Source: Chitinophagaceae bacterium
Lineage (GTDB): Bacteria > Bacteroidota > Bacteroidia > Chitinophagales > Chitinophagaceae
DNA: 64,000 bases
Direction of reading: 5' to 3'
NCBI GenBank assembly: GCA_025923075.1
Contig: JAICGN010000007.1
Span: forward strand, 1 to 64,000
Positions 36,485 through 48,292 of the stretch are shown here, piece by piece. Positions within the stretch are counted from its first letter, which is position 1. The number at the start of each line of letters is the position of its first letter. The notes beneath the pieces were generated by a model. That model saw only the letters and a program-made list of their open reading frames with translations. It had not been told where the DNA came from and ran no database searches. Both the position numbers and the translations under genes were made by a program.

Positions 36485-37213
36485 TCATTTGGTCTTACCC
36501 GCTATTTCCACAAGAGCATTTTTCTTTAATCCCGTTTTCACTTTATAAAGTTTGCCCGGGCGGTGTGGTACATCATCTTCCATTTCATCAAGTTCATCCA
36601 GCCATTTTTTCAATGCGATTTTTTTTCTGAAATTTCTCCGGTCCAATTTTATTCCTAAAATAGCCTGGTACAGATCCTGCAATTCCCTCAAAGAGAACTT
36701 TTCCGGCAATAAATTAAAAATAACCGGCTCGTCCATAATTTGTATTCTAAGTCGTTGCAGACAAACTTCAATAATTTGTTTATGATCGAATGCCAGGTCC
36801 TTTAAATTCTTCAATGAATGCCAGTGGACTTCGTTATCGGTAATTTTTAATTTATGATTACGAATATTAATGAGTGAATAATATGCGGTAGTGATCACCC
36901 GGCCGGAAGGGTGCCGGTTGATCGCTCCAAAACTTCCTACCTGTTGCAGAAAGACATCCTCCAGGCCGGTTCTTTGCCTTAAGACGCGATAAGGGGCGCT
37001 ATCAAGATCTTCATCTATCTTAACAAGATCTCCAAGCAAAGACCATTTGTCGGCAAATTCTTCAAGATCGGATTTGATCAATAAAACTCTTAGTTCTTTT
37101 TTTTCAAAGCCAAAAATGACGCAGTCTACAGATATGGCAATATTGAAATAATCAATATGACTGATCTTCTCCGATTCGGCTGTCTTCAGTTTTTTCAATG
37201 CTTCAGCAGTCAT
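36485..37213 (-). CDS. Nudix-domain transcriptional regulator (NrtR/AraR-like)
   Basis: 242 residues from the ATG at 37213; an in-frame TTG at 37231 would follow the amylase stop immediately. N-terminal half is a Nudix fold (ISVDCVIFGFEKKELRVLLIK, YRVLRQRTGLEDVFLQQVGSFG), but the catalytic box is broken: GDLVKIDEDLDSAPYRVLRQRTGL lacks the RE and EE pairs. C-terminal half (FSLRELQDLYQAILGIKLDRRNFRKKIALKKWL) is the winged helix of such regulators. The fold therefore senses a small ligand and does not hydrolyse it. In Bacteroides a related protein controls sugar genes, so it may control the neighbouring amylase or a susC operon. Confidence 0.85.
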   Translation of the reverse strand: MTAEALKKLKTAESEKISHIDYFNIAISVDCVIFGFEKKELRVLLIKSDLEEFADKWSLLGDLVKIDEDLDSAPYRVLRQRTGLEDVFLQQVGSFGAINRHPSGRVITTAYYSLINIRNHKLKITDNEVHWHSLKNLKDLAFDHKQIIEVCLQRLRIQIMDEPVIFNLLPEKFSLRELQDLYQAILGIKLDRRNFRKKIALKKWLDELDEMEDDVPHRPGKLYKVKTGLKKNALVEIAGKTK

Positions 37214-37231
37214 AACAAGTATTGATAGCAA

Positions 37232-40114
37232 TTAGTACAACAAGATTTTTTTTGCCTGTATACTGTTCTTTACAGAAACACGAAGTAAATAAATTCCCGG
37301 CGAAAAACTGTGTCTTTCACTTTTATCAAGTGAAATTTTATGTAGGCCTCTGGTAAGCATCCCCAGCTTTTTTTCAAAAACTTTTTGACCAGATCCATTG
37401 TATAGCTGCAAAGACGCCGCACCTAATTCTTCATTTTCAATTTCCAAAACCCCATTTTCAATTAAAGGATTTGGATAAACATTTATTTTGAATGTCACTG
37501 GTTGGTTATTGATATTACTTACCGGTGTGGTCACTACATTCGTAACATTACGGTTAAGGTAAAGATGAAACTCTCCGGGTTGTAAGGTTATCGTTTGAGG
37601 AGTTCCGGTTGCAGTAAATGTATTTCCATTTAAATAATCGTACCATGTACCTGAATTTTGAAATGTTACGGTACTTGTCGCTGCATTCACGTCAAAATTT
37701 CCAACAATGCAAACATTCGATGTGTCTGTGGTTATTTGAAGCCATTTGAATCCGCCACCGAGACTATGAGTTACCCTATCGGTTAAAAAACCATTTTTGT
37801 ATAAAGGATGAAACCGGAGCTTTAATAAAGCAGCATAAATGTCAAACAGTCGTTGACGACTGATATTTTGCAGGTAATCCCATCGTATTGGCTTTGGATC
37901 AAGACGACAGCTGTTGTTTACGGTTCCATTTGTACAGTGATTAATGCTGTAATCGTAACCTAGTTCACCAAATTCCCAGATCATCTTGGGACCGGGTATC
38001 ATCGTGAAAAATGAAGCACACATTTCCATTCTCTTCAATGCAGTAGAAAGATCTTTTGTGTTGTAGCTGCCCGACGAATTTCCAAACAAAAGATTTTTAT
38101 ACATCATTCTTTCTTCATCGTGGCTTTCCATATAAGTAACCAAATGCGGCTGTGTCCAGTTTCTGACTTTAAAAATGCCGTATTCGAAATTGGATGTAGG
38201 GACCCAGCCCATTGCTGCTTCCTGGAAATTATAATTGGAATTTCCCCAAAGCATCATACCATAATTTGAAAGTTCGATCTCTTCTGTATTATCGCAAAAA
38301 TGCTCCAGTATACAATAGCTGCCGGGCGATTTCAATTGCATTGTATCATAATATCTTTTCCAGATAGCTACCCTGTCTGCATGGTAAGCAGCTATACAGG
38401 CTTCATTGGTAGTACTACCCCCACACTGTGCGTTTTGGGTAAATCCTTTTGAAAGATCCCAGCGGAAACCATCCAGTTTATATTCCGTAAGCCAATGCTC
38501 CACTACACGGCTTGTGAAATAACGGGTAGCCAAACTCTCATGGTTAAAATCATTAAACACATTATAAGGATGTGTTGCCGTTACATTGAACCACGGATTA
38601 TTTGCAGCCGGTTGATTTGTTACGTTATTCCAATACAATGCTGCTAATGGGCAAAGCCCTGTTGCATGATTCAATGCAAGATCCATAATGACTGCTATTC
38701 CTTTTGAATGGCATGAATCGATAAATTCTTTCAGGCTATTTTTTGTTCCATAATATTTATCAGGTGCAAGAAAAAAATCAGGATTATACCCCCAGCTATT
38801 GTTTCCTTCAAATTCATTGAAAGGCATTATCTCAATTGCATTTATTCCCATTCTTTTAAAGTAACTCAATGTATCCCGCAACGTTTTCCAATCATGAGCG
38901 GCAAGAAAATCTCTTAATAATAACTCATAGATGATCAGGCCACGTTTGTCTGGCCTTGTAAAATTTGAAACCTGCCAATTATAAGCCGGTGCATTTGTTT
39001 GCATCACACTTACTATACCGGAAGTTTGAGATGGATAAGGCAGAAGATTAGGATATGTGCTCCCGGGTATTGAGCTATCGTTCCAGGGATCAAGAATTTT
39101 TTCTGAATAAGGATCGGCAACCTTTAATTGTCCATCCACTAAATATTGAAAAGCATATTCAGTTCCGGGTGTAAGGCCTGTAATACGGATCCACCAATAA
39201 TCACTGTCCGGCGTTTTATTCATTTGATTCGTTGTCTGCTCAATCCAGCTGCCGCCAGGGAAAGAACCAATAACTGAAACCCTGTTCTTACCCGGTGCAT
39301 ACAAAACCAAAACAACAGAAGTGTTTCCTGCTTCATAATTAATCCCATCTCTTACCCCGGCTGGCAATGCGGCAATTGTGGGGGCACCCGCGACAAAGAA
39401 ATTTATGGTTTCTGTTTTTGTGACGGCGCCACTCACGGCTTCAACAACCAGCGTTTGATTCCCTGCAGTAGTTAACGTTGGATTAGCACTGATCGATGTA
39501 ACGTTATTTGCAGTTTGGATCACATTCCCATTCAATGATAATTTCATATCAGAAGGGCCGCTTGCGACGACTGCAACGCTTATATTTTCTCCAACCATTT
39601 TATTGATCGGCTCAGGAATGGGAGTATATAAAGGCTGCATTAGCGGAAGACTGTAACGAACCGCAAGATCATTGTTGTATACCGGCACATACATGTCACT
39701 TTGATCTGCATTTCGCTGTGCAAGGCAATCTGTGCAATTGCCGGCACGAAACAGGATAGCAATTTTTTGTACCGTTTCGCCGGCCGGAACTCCAAAGAAT
39801 GTGCGGATATTATTAATTGTATATGACCATTTATTTGTACCGGCGGGAGTGGCAAGTGCTGCTGCTTCGGTGGATCCCCACGTAAATTTTGAATAGCGCC
39901 AATTAGATGGACCGGTGCTTAAATTTGTAATGAGTCCAATATGAACATACACATTGCCGGCAAAACCTAATAATCCCTGGTTGCCTTTAGTTGCATCAAC
40001 GGTGATGGTTACATTATCATTGTCTTTGGGAAAATCAGGAGTCCAGATCAACAATTGTGAACGGCAAAAATTCGCAAACAAGAAAACACAAAGCAGTACT
40101 AAGATCCTTTTCAT
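37232..40114 (-). CDS. Secreted GH13 alpha-amylase family protein with T9SS tail
   Basis: 960 residues from the ATG at 40114, which opens a signal peptide (KRILVLLCVFLFANFCRSQ). N-terminal Ig-like and CBM48-like beta domains come first (to about 370). The TIM barrel carries the GH13 regions: DLALNH, GFRWD (nucleophile Asp553), ILEH (acid Glu604) and ESHDEER (Asp666). The last ~90 residues are a T9SS sorting domain (NVYPNPLIENG, SPGIYLLRVSVKN), so the enzyme should be released or surface-bound. It acts on alpha-1,4 or alpha-1,6 glucans. It is followed directly by the Nudix regulator. Confidence 0.9.
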   Translation of the reverse strand: MKRILVLLCVFLFANFCRSQLLIWTPDFPKDNDNVTITVDATKGNQGLLGFAGNVYVHIGLITNLSTGPSNWRYSKFTWGSTEAAALATPAGTNKWSYTINNIRTFFGVPAGETVQKIAILFRAGNCTDCLAQRNADQSDMYVPVYNNDLAVRYSLPLMQPLYTPIPEPINKMVGENISVAVVASGPSDMKLSLNGNVIQTANNVTSISANPTLTTAGNQTLVVEAVSGAVTKTETINFFVAGAPTIAALPAGVRDGINYEAGNTSVVLVLYAPGKNRVSVIGSFPGGSWIEQTTNQMNKTPDSDYWWIRITGLTPGTEYAFQYLVDGQLKVADPYSEKILDPWNDSSIPGSTYPNLLPYPSQTSGIVSVMQTNAPAYNWQVSNFTRPDKRGLIIYELLLRDFLAAHDWKTLRDTLSYFKRMGINAIEIMPFNEFEGNNSWGYNPDFFLAPDKYYGTKNSLKEFIDSCHSKGIAVIMDLALNHATGLCPLAALYWNNVTNQPAANNPWFNVTATHPYNVFNDFNHESLATRYFTSRVVEHWLTEYKLDGFRWDLSKGFTQNAQCGGSTTNEACIAAYHADRVAIWKRYYDTMQLKSPGSYCILEHFCDNTEEIELSNYGMMLWGNSNYNFQEAAMGWVPTSNFEYGIFKVRNWTQPHLVTYMESHDEERMMYKNLLFGNSSGSYNTKDLSTALKRMEMCASFFTMIPGPKMIWEFGELGYDYSINHCTNGTVNNSCRLDPKPIRWDYLQNISRQRLFDIYAALLKLRFHPLYKNGFLTDRVTHSLGGGFKWLQITTDTSNVCIVGNFDVNAATSTVTFQNSGTWYDYLNGNTFTATGTPQTITLQPGEFHLYLNRNVTNVVTTPVSNINNQPVTFKINVYPNPLIENGVLEIENEELGAASLQLYNGSGQKVFEKKLGMLTRGLHKISLDKSERHSFSPGIYLLRVSVKNSIQAKKILLY

Positions 40115-40226
40115 TAGAAAGTTTTGGACTTTAAAGATAGGAATTGTGTACAAATTACACGACTGCGTTGCTTAAGTTCTTATGATCGAATTCGTATGGT
40201 CCAAAATTTTATTTTTACAATCTTAA

Positions 40227-42323
<2,097 letters not shown>

Positions 42324-42371
42324 CAAATTGGTGCTTATTGACTTCATCCATTAACCGCTTATCCCTTTCTT

Positions 42372-43352
42372 ATGAAAAAATATATATTACTTTTTCCTGT
42401 ATTTGCATTCCAATTTATACTTGCTCAATCTCCTGCGACGGTCAAAAACCTGGTATTTGAAGGCGCTGGTGTTAGAGGCATTGCCTATTGCGGTGCCATA
42501 CAGGAGATGGAGTCAAAAAAATTGATGGACAGTATCGAACGGGTGGGGGGAACTTCTTCCGGTGCTATAGTTGCATTGATGATATCACTTGGTTATTCAG
42601 GCAAAGAGATTGAAAACATCATTTCGAATACCAATTTTAAAAAATTCAATGATGGCAATCTTTTTTTTATTGGCGGTATACACCGGATGAAAAAATATTA
42701 CGGCTGGTATAAAGGAAGGAAAATAGAAAAGTGGCTTGAAAAGATCATAAAGGAAAAAACGGGAAATGAAAACATTACGTTTGAAGGCCTCCATCAGCAG
42801 GGTTTCAAGGATTTGTATATCACCGGCACTGCTCTGAATAAGCAAAAAACCGTTATCTTTTTTCATCAGACCTACCCCAAAATGAAGATCAAAGATGCGG
42901 TAAGGATCTCTATAAGCATACCGCTGTATTTTGAGCCCATCTATATCGACAGTGCTGGTACAATATTTAATCGCCCAAAACATAAACAGGGATTAGACAT
43001 GATGATGGATGGAGGACTTTTAGAAAATTTCCCGATTCATATTTTCGACAACACACAACCGGCCGGGAGTACACTCGGCTTCAGGATTGATCACGTAGCG
43101 CAAATAGAGAATGACAAAGGAGACAAAACATTGGCTGAAATGCCGATCGAAAATTTAAGCCAATACTTCAGGGCATTTTATACAATAATTATGGAGAACC
43201 TGAACCGGCAACGGTTAACCACTGCAGATTGGCAACGGACTGTCTCTATCAGTGATGGAGATGTGCTGCCGAAGGTGAGAAAATTATCAAAAGAAGAAGT
43301 TTCGACGCTACTTCAAAATGGTAAAAAAGCTGTGCAAGATCGTTTTAATTAA
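42372..43352 (+). CDS. Patatin-like phospholipase family protein
   Basis: 326 residues. Signal peptide ending ILAQ, then the patatin marks: oxyanion G-A-G-V-R-G-I (~31-37), nucleophile Ser62 in GGTSSGAIVAL, and DGG of the catalytic Asp in MMMDGGLLENFP. These proteins hydrolyse acyl lipids by a Ser-Asp dyad. Secretion suggests a role in the envelope or outside the cell. It stands 49 bp after ligA, but it need not share its transcript. Confidence 0.88.
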   Translation: MKKYILLFPVFAFQFILAQSPATVKNLVFEGAGVRGIAYCGAIQEMESKKLMDSIERVGGTSSGAIVALMISLGYSGKEIENIISNTNFKKFNDGNLFFIGGIHRMKKYYGWYKGRKIEKWLEKIIKEKTGNENITFEGLHQQGFKDLYITGTALNKQKTVIFFHQTYPKMKIKDAVRISISIPLYFEPIYIDSAGTIFNRPKHKQGLDMMMDGGLLENFPIHIFDNTQPAGSTLGFRIDHVAQIENDKGDKTLAEMPIENLSQYFRAFYTIIMENLNRQRLTTADWQRTVSISDGDVLPKVRKLSKEEVSTLLQNGKKAVQDRFN

Positions 43353-43460
43353 AAAAATAACTTTACTGAATGGAAATATTCTACCTTAGTAATGGTTCTT
43401 TTGTTTTATTCGTACCAATGTATTCCCTCATCCGCATCCCGTTTTATAAAATGATGCGTT

Positions 43461-44018
43461 ATGATCAGCAAATTACCTGGTGAAGTTTGGAAGTCGTTAA
43501 GGTTTTCTGGATGGAAAGAACTTCGTTATAACTATGCTGTATCGAATCACGGTCGTATTGCCAGTTACAAAAAAGAAATCCTGGAAGGGAAACTTTTAAA
43601 CGGATCGTTGACTACCGGATACCGGACTCTAAACCTTCATCGTCCCGGAAATAAAGGAACGCTCTACATTCATCGAGAGATAGCGAAGATTTTCTTAAAA
43701 AAACCTTCCCCCAAACATCGTTATGTTGTTCATGTTAACCACGATAAACTTGACAATAATGTAAAAAACCTGCGATGGTCTACATTGGAACAAATGATAA
43801 TTCACCAGCAAAAAAGCCCTGCAAAAATTGCATATAAAAATATCCAGGCCAATCGCACTGTTGGTTTGAAACTAAATCTGGACCATGTTAAAAAAATCAA
43901 AACCATTTTAAAGGATCCTCAACGCAGCATTACTATAAAACGTCTCGCAAAAAAATACAAAGTCAGTGAAATGACTATTTACCGGATCAAAAGCGGAGAG
44001 AATTGGGCAAGAGTTTAG
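43461..44018 (+). CDS. NUMOD4/HNH endonuclease-like protein with C-terminal HTH
   Basis: 185 residues. N-terminus EVWKSLRFSGWKEL-YAVSNHGRIASYKK is a NUMOD4 DNA-binding motif; the middle HVNHDKLDNNVKNLRWST is an HNH nuclease core; the end SITIKRLAKKYKVSEMTIYRIKSGENW is a helix-turn-helix. Such proteins are related to homing endonucleases. No intron or intein lies around it, so it is free-standing and its target is unknown. A perfect palindromic repeat (44026-44043) follows the stop within 10 bp. Confidence 0.82.
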   Translation: MISKLPGEVWKSLRFSGWKELRYNYAVSNHGRIASYKKEILEGKLLNGSLTTGYRTLNLHRPGNKGTLYIHREIAKIFLKKPSPKHRYVVHVNHDKLDNNVKNLRWSTLEQMIIHQQKSPAKIAYKNIQANRTVGLKLNLDHVKKIKTILKDPQRSITIKRLAKKYKVSEMTIYRIKSGENWARV

Positions 44019-44025
44019 AACCACG

Positions 44026-44043
44026 TCCCGATAGCTATCGGGA
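44026..44043. repeat. Perfect palindrome TCCCGATAGCTATCGGGA
   Basis: 18-bp palindrome just after the HNH gene. Near-copies occur at 62118-62134 and, with mismatches, 51978-51994, so it is a dispersed repeat that could also work as a terminator-like hairpin. Confidence 0.7.
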
Positions 44044-44124
44044 AATGAGATTTCGAAGGATTATGAAGAAAAGCTTCGCTAAATTTATTCCCTCAAAATT
44101 ATTTCTCAATTTAATGATGGTTCT

Positions 44125-44793
44125 ATGCTTCAGTCTTCCACATTGAAATTCCTGAAAGAATTAAAAAAAAATAATAACAAACCCTGGTTTGATGCAAATC
44201 GCAAACGCTACGAAGAAGCAAAAGCCGATTTTGCAAATTTTATTCAGCAGGTAATCGACTTGCATGCAAAAAAAGATAAAACGATCTCCTCCTTAAAAGC
44301 TAAAGATTGCCTGTTCCGAATCAATCGTGACATCCGTTTTAGCAAAGACAAGTCACCTTATAAAACCAATTTTGGAGCCAGTATTAATAGAGGTGGGAAA
44401 AAAGCTTTTGCAACGGCCGGTTATTATTTTCATCTTGAACCAGGTCAATCTTTTGTTGGTGGTGGTATTTACCAGCCCGGACCAGAAGAATTGAAAAAAG
44501 TAAGACAGGAGATCGATTATAACTTCAATGATTTTAGAAACATCATTGGTTCAAAAAAATTCAAGTCGCTGTATAAAGACCTGGATAAAAGTGATGAATT
44601 CATTTTAAGTCGTGTGCCAAAAGGATATGAGTCCGATAATCCTGCTGCGGAATATTTAAAACTTAAAAGTTATATCGCATTTGTAAACCTCAGCGACGCT
44701 GATCTTACTTCAAAAACATTGCTGAAAAAAACAACCGATGCTTTTGCAACATTGCAACCGCTGCTTGATTTTGTAAATGAATCGCTCAACTAA
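44125..44793 (+). CDS. DUF2461 domain-containing protein
   Basis: 222 residues, soluble. Family marks: LKFLKELKKNNNKPWFDANRKRYEEAKADF at the start, FRINRDIRFSKDKSPYKTNFGASI, and GGGIYQPGPEELKKVRQEID. Full length matches the family. Its molecular role is not known to me. The esterase-like gene begins 11 bp after its stop, so the two may share a transcript. Confidence 0.88.
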   Translation: MLQSSTLKFLKELKKNNNKPWFDANRKRYEEAKADFANFIQQVIDLHAKKDKTISSLKAKDCLFRINRDIRFSKDKSPYKTNFGASINRGGKKAFATAGYYFHLEPGQSFVGGGIYQPGPEELKKVRQEIDYNFNDFRNIIGSKKFKSLYKDLDKSDEFILSRVPKGYESDNPAAEYLKLKSYIAFVNLSDADLTSKTLLKKTTDAFATLQPLLDFVNESLN

Positions 44794-44803
44794 ACACTTA
44801 ATA

Positions 44804-46516
44804 ATGAAGAAGACCACATCTTTTATCTTTTCATTCCTTTTTGCGTTGATTTCCGTTGCGCAAGGCATTGCGATCAAACTGCCAGATTCATTAAGTAAAA
44901 AACCACTTGATGGAAGATTGCTATTTATCTTCTCTAAAAATTCATTTGGTGAGCCGCGTTCGCAAATTAATGATGCCCCAACTACACAACAAATTTTTGG
45001 TACGGATATAGAAGCGTGGCAACCGAACACCACAAAAATGATCTCACTAAATGCATTTGGTTATCCAATAGAAAAAATTTCTGATATCCCGGCCGGCGAA
45101 TACAGTGTGCAGGCGGTATTTCATATATATGAAACATTCCATCGTAAGGATGGTCATATAGTCAAATTGCCAATGGACCGTGGTGAAGGACAGCACTGGA
45201 ACCAGGCGCCAGGAAATTTTTATTCTGTACCGGTGAAAATTAAGTTCAATCCTAAAGCAAAAATCTTACACAATATTGTTCTCACTAAAATAATTCCTCC
45301 TATTAAAGAACCTGAGGACACAAAATATATCAGGCATATTAAGATCCAAAGCAAGCGGCTAACAGAATTTTGGGGAAGACCCATGTTTCTTGGCGCACAT
45401 ATTTTATTACCGGAGGGTTGGGATACCCATCCCAATGTAAAATACCCGTTAGCAATTTTTCATGGACACTTCCCAAGTGATTTCGGCGGTTGGAGAACAA
45501 CTCCGCCTGATGAAAACTTGAAACCCGATACAAGTGCAAGATTTAATAATCTGATCGGATATAATAAAATTGTGCAACAGGAAGCATATAATTTTTATAA
45601 ACTCTGGACGGGCGCAAATTTTCCACGAGTCATTGCAATAGAAATACAACATGCCAATCCTTATTATGATGACTCGTATGCTGTGAATTCTGCAAACCTT
45701 GGTCCTTATGGCGATGCGATCACTTATGAACTGATCCCTGAAATTGAAAAACGTTTTCGTGGCATAGGGCAGGGTTGGGCGAGATTTATGTATGGCGGAA
45801 GCACAGGCGGATGGGAAGTATTGGCGGCACAGGTTTTTTATCCTGACGAATACAATGGTTGCTTTGCTGCCTGTCCTGATCCTATCGATTTCCGGCACTA
45901 TACTTCGTTCAATATTTATGAAGACAAAAATGCTTACTACCGGGAAGGCCCCTTCAGAAAAGTTTTCCGACCCGGTCACCGGAATTATTTGGGACATGTA
46001 AGTACTACAGTAAAAGATATGAACTACCGTGAACTTGCACTAGGTACTAAAAGCCGCAGCGGGGATCAATGGGATATTTGGGAAGCCGTGTATTCACCGG
46101 TTGGAAAAGATGGTTACCCTCAAAGAATTTTTGATAAATACACCGGTGAGATAAATAAACAGGTAGCTGCCTATTGGAAAGAAAACTACGACCTGGTACA
46201 TATAATAAATCGTGACTGGCCAAAAATTGGTAATAAACTCGCCGGTAAGATCCATATTTATGTTGGCGACATGGATAATTATTATTTGAATAACGCGGTA
46301 TATACTGCAGAAGACATGATAAAAAAATTAGAAAATCCAAAATGTAATTGCGAAGTGGATTATGGCGACAGGGCTGAGCATTGCTGGAATGGCGATCATA
46401 ATAACCCGATATGGATTAGCCGGCTGCGTTATCACCAGCTATTCATTCCCAAATGGGCGGAAGAAGTAAAAAGCAGGGCGCCACAAGGTGCCGATCTTAC
46501 AAGCTGGAGATATTGA
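44804..46516 (+). CDS. Secreted alpha/beta-hydrolase, putative esterase
   Basis: 570 residues from the ATG at 44804, which starts a signal peptide (KKTTSFIFSFLFALISVAQG); an ATG at 44777 overlaps the preceding gene. N-terminal beta domain (~25-200), then an alpha/beta-hydrolase core with the nucleophile in YGGSTGGWEVLA and an acid and His further on (GDMDNYYLNN; GDRAEHCWNGD). The core resembles the putative esterase (EstD/feruloyl esterase-like) family. Substrate is unknown; a carbohydrate ester is likely given the neighbouring GH16 gene 42 bp downstream. Confidence 0.75.
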   Translation: MKKTTSFIFSFLFALISVAQGIAIKLPDSLSKKPLDGRLLFIFSKNSFGEPRSQINDAPTTQQIFGTDIEAWQPNTTKMISLNAFGYPIEKISDIPAGEYSVQAVFHIYETFHRKDGHIVKLPMDRGEGQHWNQAPGNFYSVPVKIKFNPKAKILHNIVLTKIIPPIKEPEDTKYIRHIKIQSKRLTEFWGRPMFLGAHILLPEGWDTHPNVKYPLAIFHGHFPSDFGGWRTTPPDENLKPDTSARFNNLIGYNKIVQQEAYNFYKLWTGANFPRVIAIEIQHANPYYDDSYAVNSANLGPYGDAITYELIPEIEKRFRGIGQGWARFMYGGSTGGWEVLAAQVFYPDEYNGCFAACPDPIDFRHYTSFNIYEDKNAYYREGPFRKVFRPGHRNYLGHVSTTVKDMNYRELALGTKSRSGDQWDIWEAVYSPVGKDGYPQRIFDKYTGEINKQVAAYWKENYDLVHIINRDWPKIGNKLAGKIHIYVGDMDNYYLNNAVYTAEDMIKKLENPKCNCEVDYGDRAEHCWNGDHNNPIWISRLRYHQLFIPKWAEEVKSRAPQGADLTSWRY

Positions 46517-46558
46517 CCAAACGTTCTTTCAACGGGTCTTGTTAAGTAAATTCGACAA

Positions 46559-47413
46559 ATGATTAGATTGATGATTATAAAAAGTTTTTATTTGTTGCTT
46601 GCCTGTACTTTATTTTCATGCGGCAATAAAAACAGTTCCGGTAACAACCCGCCTCCGCCACCACCGCCACCAACTACCTATGAATGGAATTTTGAAAGCA
46701 CTCCTGTTTGGGTTGATGAATTTAATACTGATGGAGCTCCCGATGCAACTAAATGGGGATATGATGTTGGTGGAAATGGATGGGGAAATAATGAACTTCA
46801 ATACTACACTGACGGTTTAAATGCCGCGATAAATTCAGGTATACTAAAGATCACAGCAAAAAAAGAAAGTTATTCGGGCAAAGACTATACATCAGCAAGA
46901 ATGATAACAAAAAGCAAAGGTGATTGGTTATATGGAAGATTTGAAATAAAAGCAAAGCTACCGAGAGGCCGCGGCACATGGCCGGCAATATGGATGCTAC
47001 CGACAGATTGGGTTTACGGCAATTGGCCCAATAGTGGTGAAATAGATATTATGGAGCACGTGGGTTATGATCAAAATCGTGTTCATATTACAGTTCATAC
47101 AAAAGCTTTCAATCATTTGCTGGGTACACAAAAAGGAGCGAACAAAATAATAAGTACCGCTTCAGATGAGTTTCATCGTTATCGTGTTGATTGGACTTCT
47201 TATGGTATCCGGGGTTATATTGATGATGAAAAAATTTTCGAATTTATGAACCAGGGTGCCGGTGCTGACTATTGGCCGTTTGACAAACATTTTCATCTCT
47301 TAATCAATATCGCAGTCGGCGGATCATGGGGTGGTGCTATGGGTATTGATGATACCGTGTTCCCTGCGGTTTTGGAAGTTGATTATGTAAGGGTATATAA
47401 GTTTGTCAGGTAA
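46559..47413 (+). CDS. GH16 family lipoprotein (laminarinase-like)
   Basis: 284 residues. Lipobox LFSC (about Cys21) is followed by a proline-rich linker (PPPPPPPP) and the GH16 jelly roll. Catalytic motif EIDIMEH gives nucleophile and acid Glu residues; GTWPAIWMLPTDWVYGNWPNSG precedes it, and YIDDEKIF and VGGSWGGAMGIDDTVFPAVLEVDYVRVYK end it. This is the beta-1,3-glucanase (laminarinase) type of GH16. The protein should be surface-exposed. An esterase-like gene lies just before it. Confidence 0.93.
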   Translation: MIRLMIIKSFYLLLACTLFSCGNKNSSGNNPPPPPPPPTTYEWNFESTPVWVDEFNTDGAPDATKWGYDVGGNGWGNNELQYYTDGLNAAINSGILKITAKKESYSGKDYTSARMITKSKGDWLYGRFEIKAKLPRGRGTWPAIWMLPTDWVYGNWPNSGEIDIMEHVGYDQNRVHITVHTKAFNHLLGTQKGANKIISTASDEFHRYRVDWTSYGIRGYIDDEKIFEFMNQGAGADYWPFDKHFHLLINIAVGGSWGGAMGIDDTVFPAVLEVDYVRVYKFVR

Positions 47414-47529
47414 TTCTACTTCGTGTTTCTTCTCATTAACTTTTAATCAACAAACAGAAAAGTTAAACGGGTACTATACTACCCATATAGGCATTATCGT
47501 TGTTATATAGTATCTAAACCCGACCCTTT

Positions 47530-48228
47530 ATGAAAAAAAATCTACTCTATGCGTGCATTGCTTCGTTCGTTATCTTCCTATTTGCCTGCAGCAATAAGTA
47601 TTACACAGCAGGTAATTTTTCAGAAAAAACAGAAGACCACAAAGTGGTGGCTATTTTACCAGCAGAAATTGTTTTCTCAGGTAAACAACCGAAAAACTTA
47701 TCGCCTGAAAACATTGCCAAAGCCGAAGAGACCGAAAGCGTAAATTTTCAGTATGCTTTAATGAACAGCATATTGAGACACGCCAATACAAGGAAGTACA
47801 TCACCACTGTAAACTTCCAGGATATAAACACAACACAGAAGATCCTTGACCAAAATAATATTTCAGTTCGTGATAGCTGGAAAAAAGATGATAACGAATT
47901 AGCGAAATTATTGGGCGTTGATGCCGTCATCAGGATGAACATAAGAAAACAACGCTATATGAGTGATGAAGCTTCTTATGGCGTGGGTGTGGCAAAACAG
48001 GTGATCTATAAAACAGGAATTGGTTCAAAAGTCCCGGTTCCGGGTTCTGTTGGTAAAACGTATGATGTATATGCGACCTGCAATCTCTTAAGTGATAACC
48101 AAACTTTATGGAACGACAATTACAAAAGAGCAGCAGACTGGGACACGCAACCTAATGTGATCATCGAATGGATCACTGATAGTTTTGGAGAAAATTTTCC
48201 GTATAAGAAAAAAAGAAAAAAGAGATAA
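47530..48228 (+). CDS. Lipoprotein of unknown function
   Basis: 232 residues. Lipobox LFAC (about Cys20). The mature part begins SNKYYTAGNF and has HKVVAILPAEIVFSGKQP and LAKLLGVDAVIRMNIRKQRY, which resemble the fold of GNA1162-like envelope lipoproteins, but the match is weak and only from visual likeness. The end is very basic (KKKRKKR). It is a single gene, followed by a hairpin repeat at 48232-48285. Confidence 0.7.
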   Translation: MKKNLLYACIASFVIFLFACSNKYYTAGNFSEKTEDHKVVAILPAEIVFSGKQPKNLSPENIAKAEETESVNFQYALMNSILRHANTRKYITTVNFQDINTTQKILDQNNISVRDSWKKDDNELAKLLGVDAVIRMNIRKQRYMSDEASYGVGVAKQVIYKTGIGSKVPVPGSVGKTYDVYATCNLLSDNQTLWNDNYKRAADWDTQPNVIIEWITDSFGENFPYKKKRKKR

Positions 48229-48231
48229 TTT

Positions 48232-48285
48232 CTTGCAAGTCCCGGAAGATATTGTCAATTCACGGTGTCTTCCGGGGCGAAGCAA
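48232..48285 (+). repeat. Hairpin repeat, TTGC...GCAA family, copy 2
   Basis: CTTGCAAGTCCCGGAAGA (48232-48249) faces TCTTCCGGGGCGAAGCAA (48268-48285). A perfect 9-bp core stem plus a G-U and G-C step, an AA/GAA internal loop, then TTGC/GCAA. It ends 8 bp from the stop of the GIY-YIG gene. Confidence 0.7.
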
Positions 48286-48292
48286 TCCCCTC

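Noticed and set aside
43461-44018. Homing endonuclease within an intron or intein
   Set aside because: No split gene or group I/II intron features lie on either side; it is a free-standing gene.
45449-45997. 182-residue minus-strand ORF in the esterase gene
   Set aside because: Opposite-strand shadow of a well-supported secreted hydrolase.
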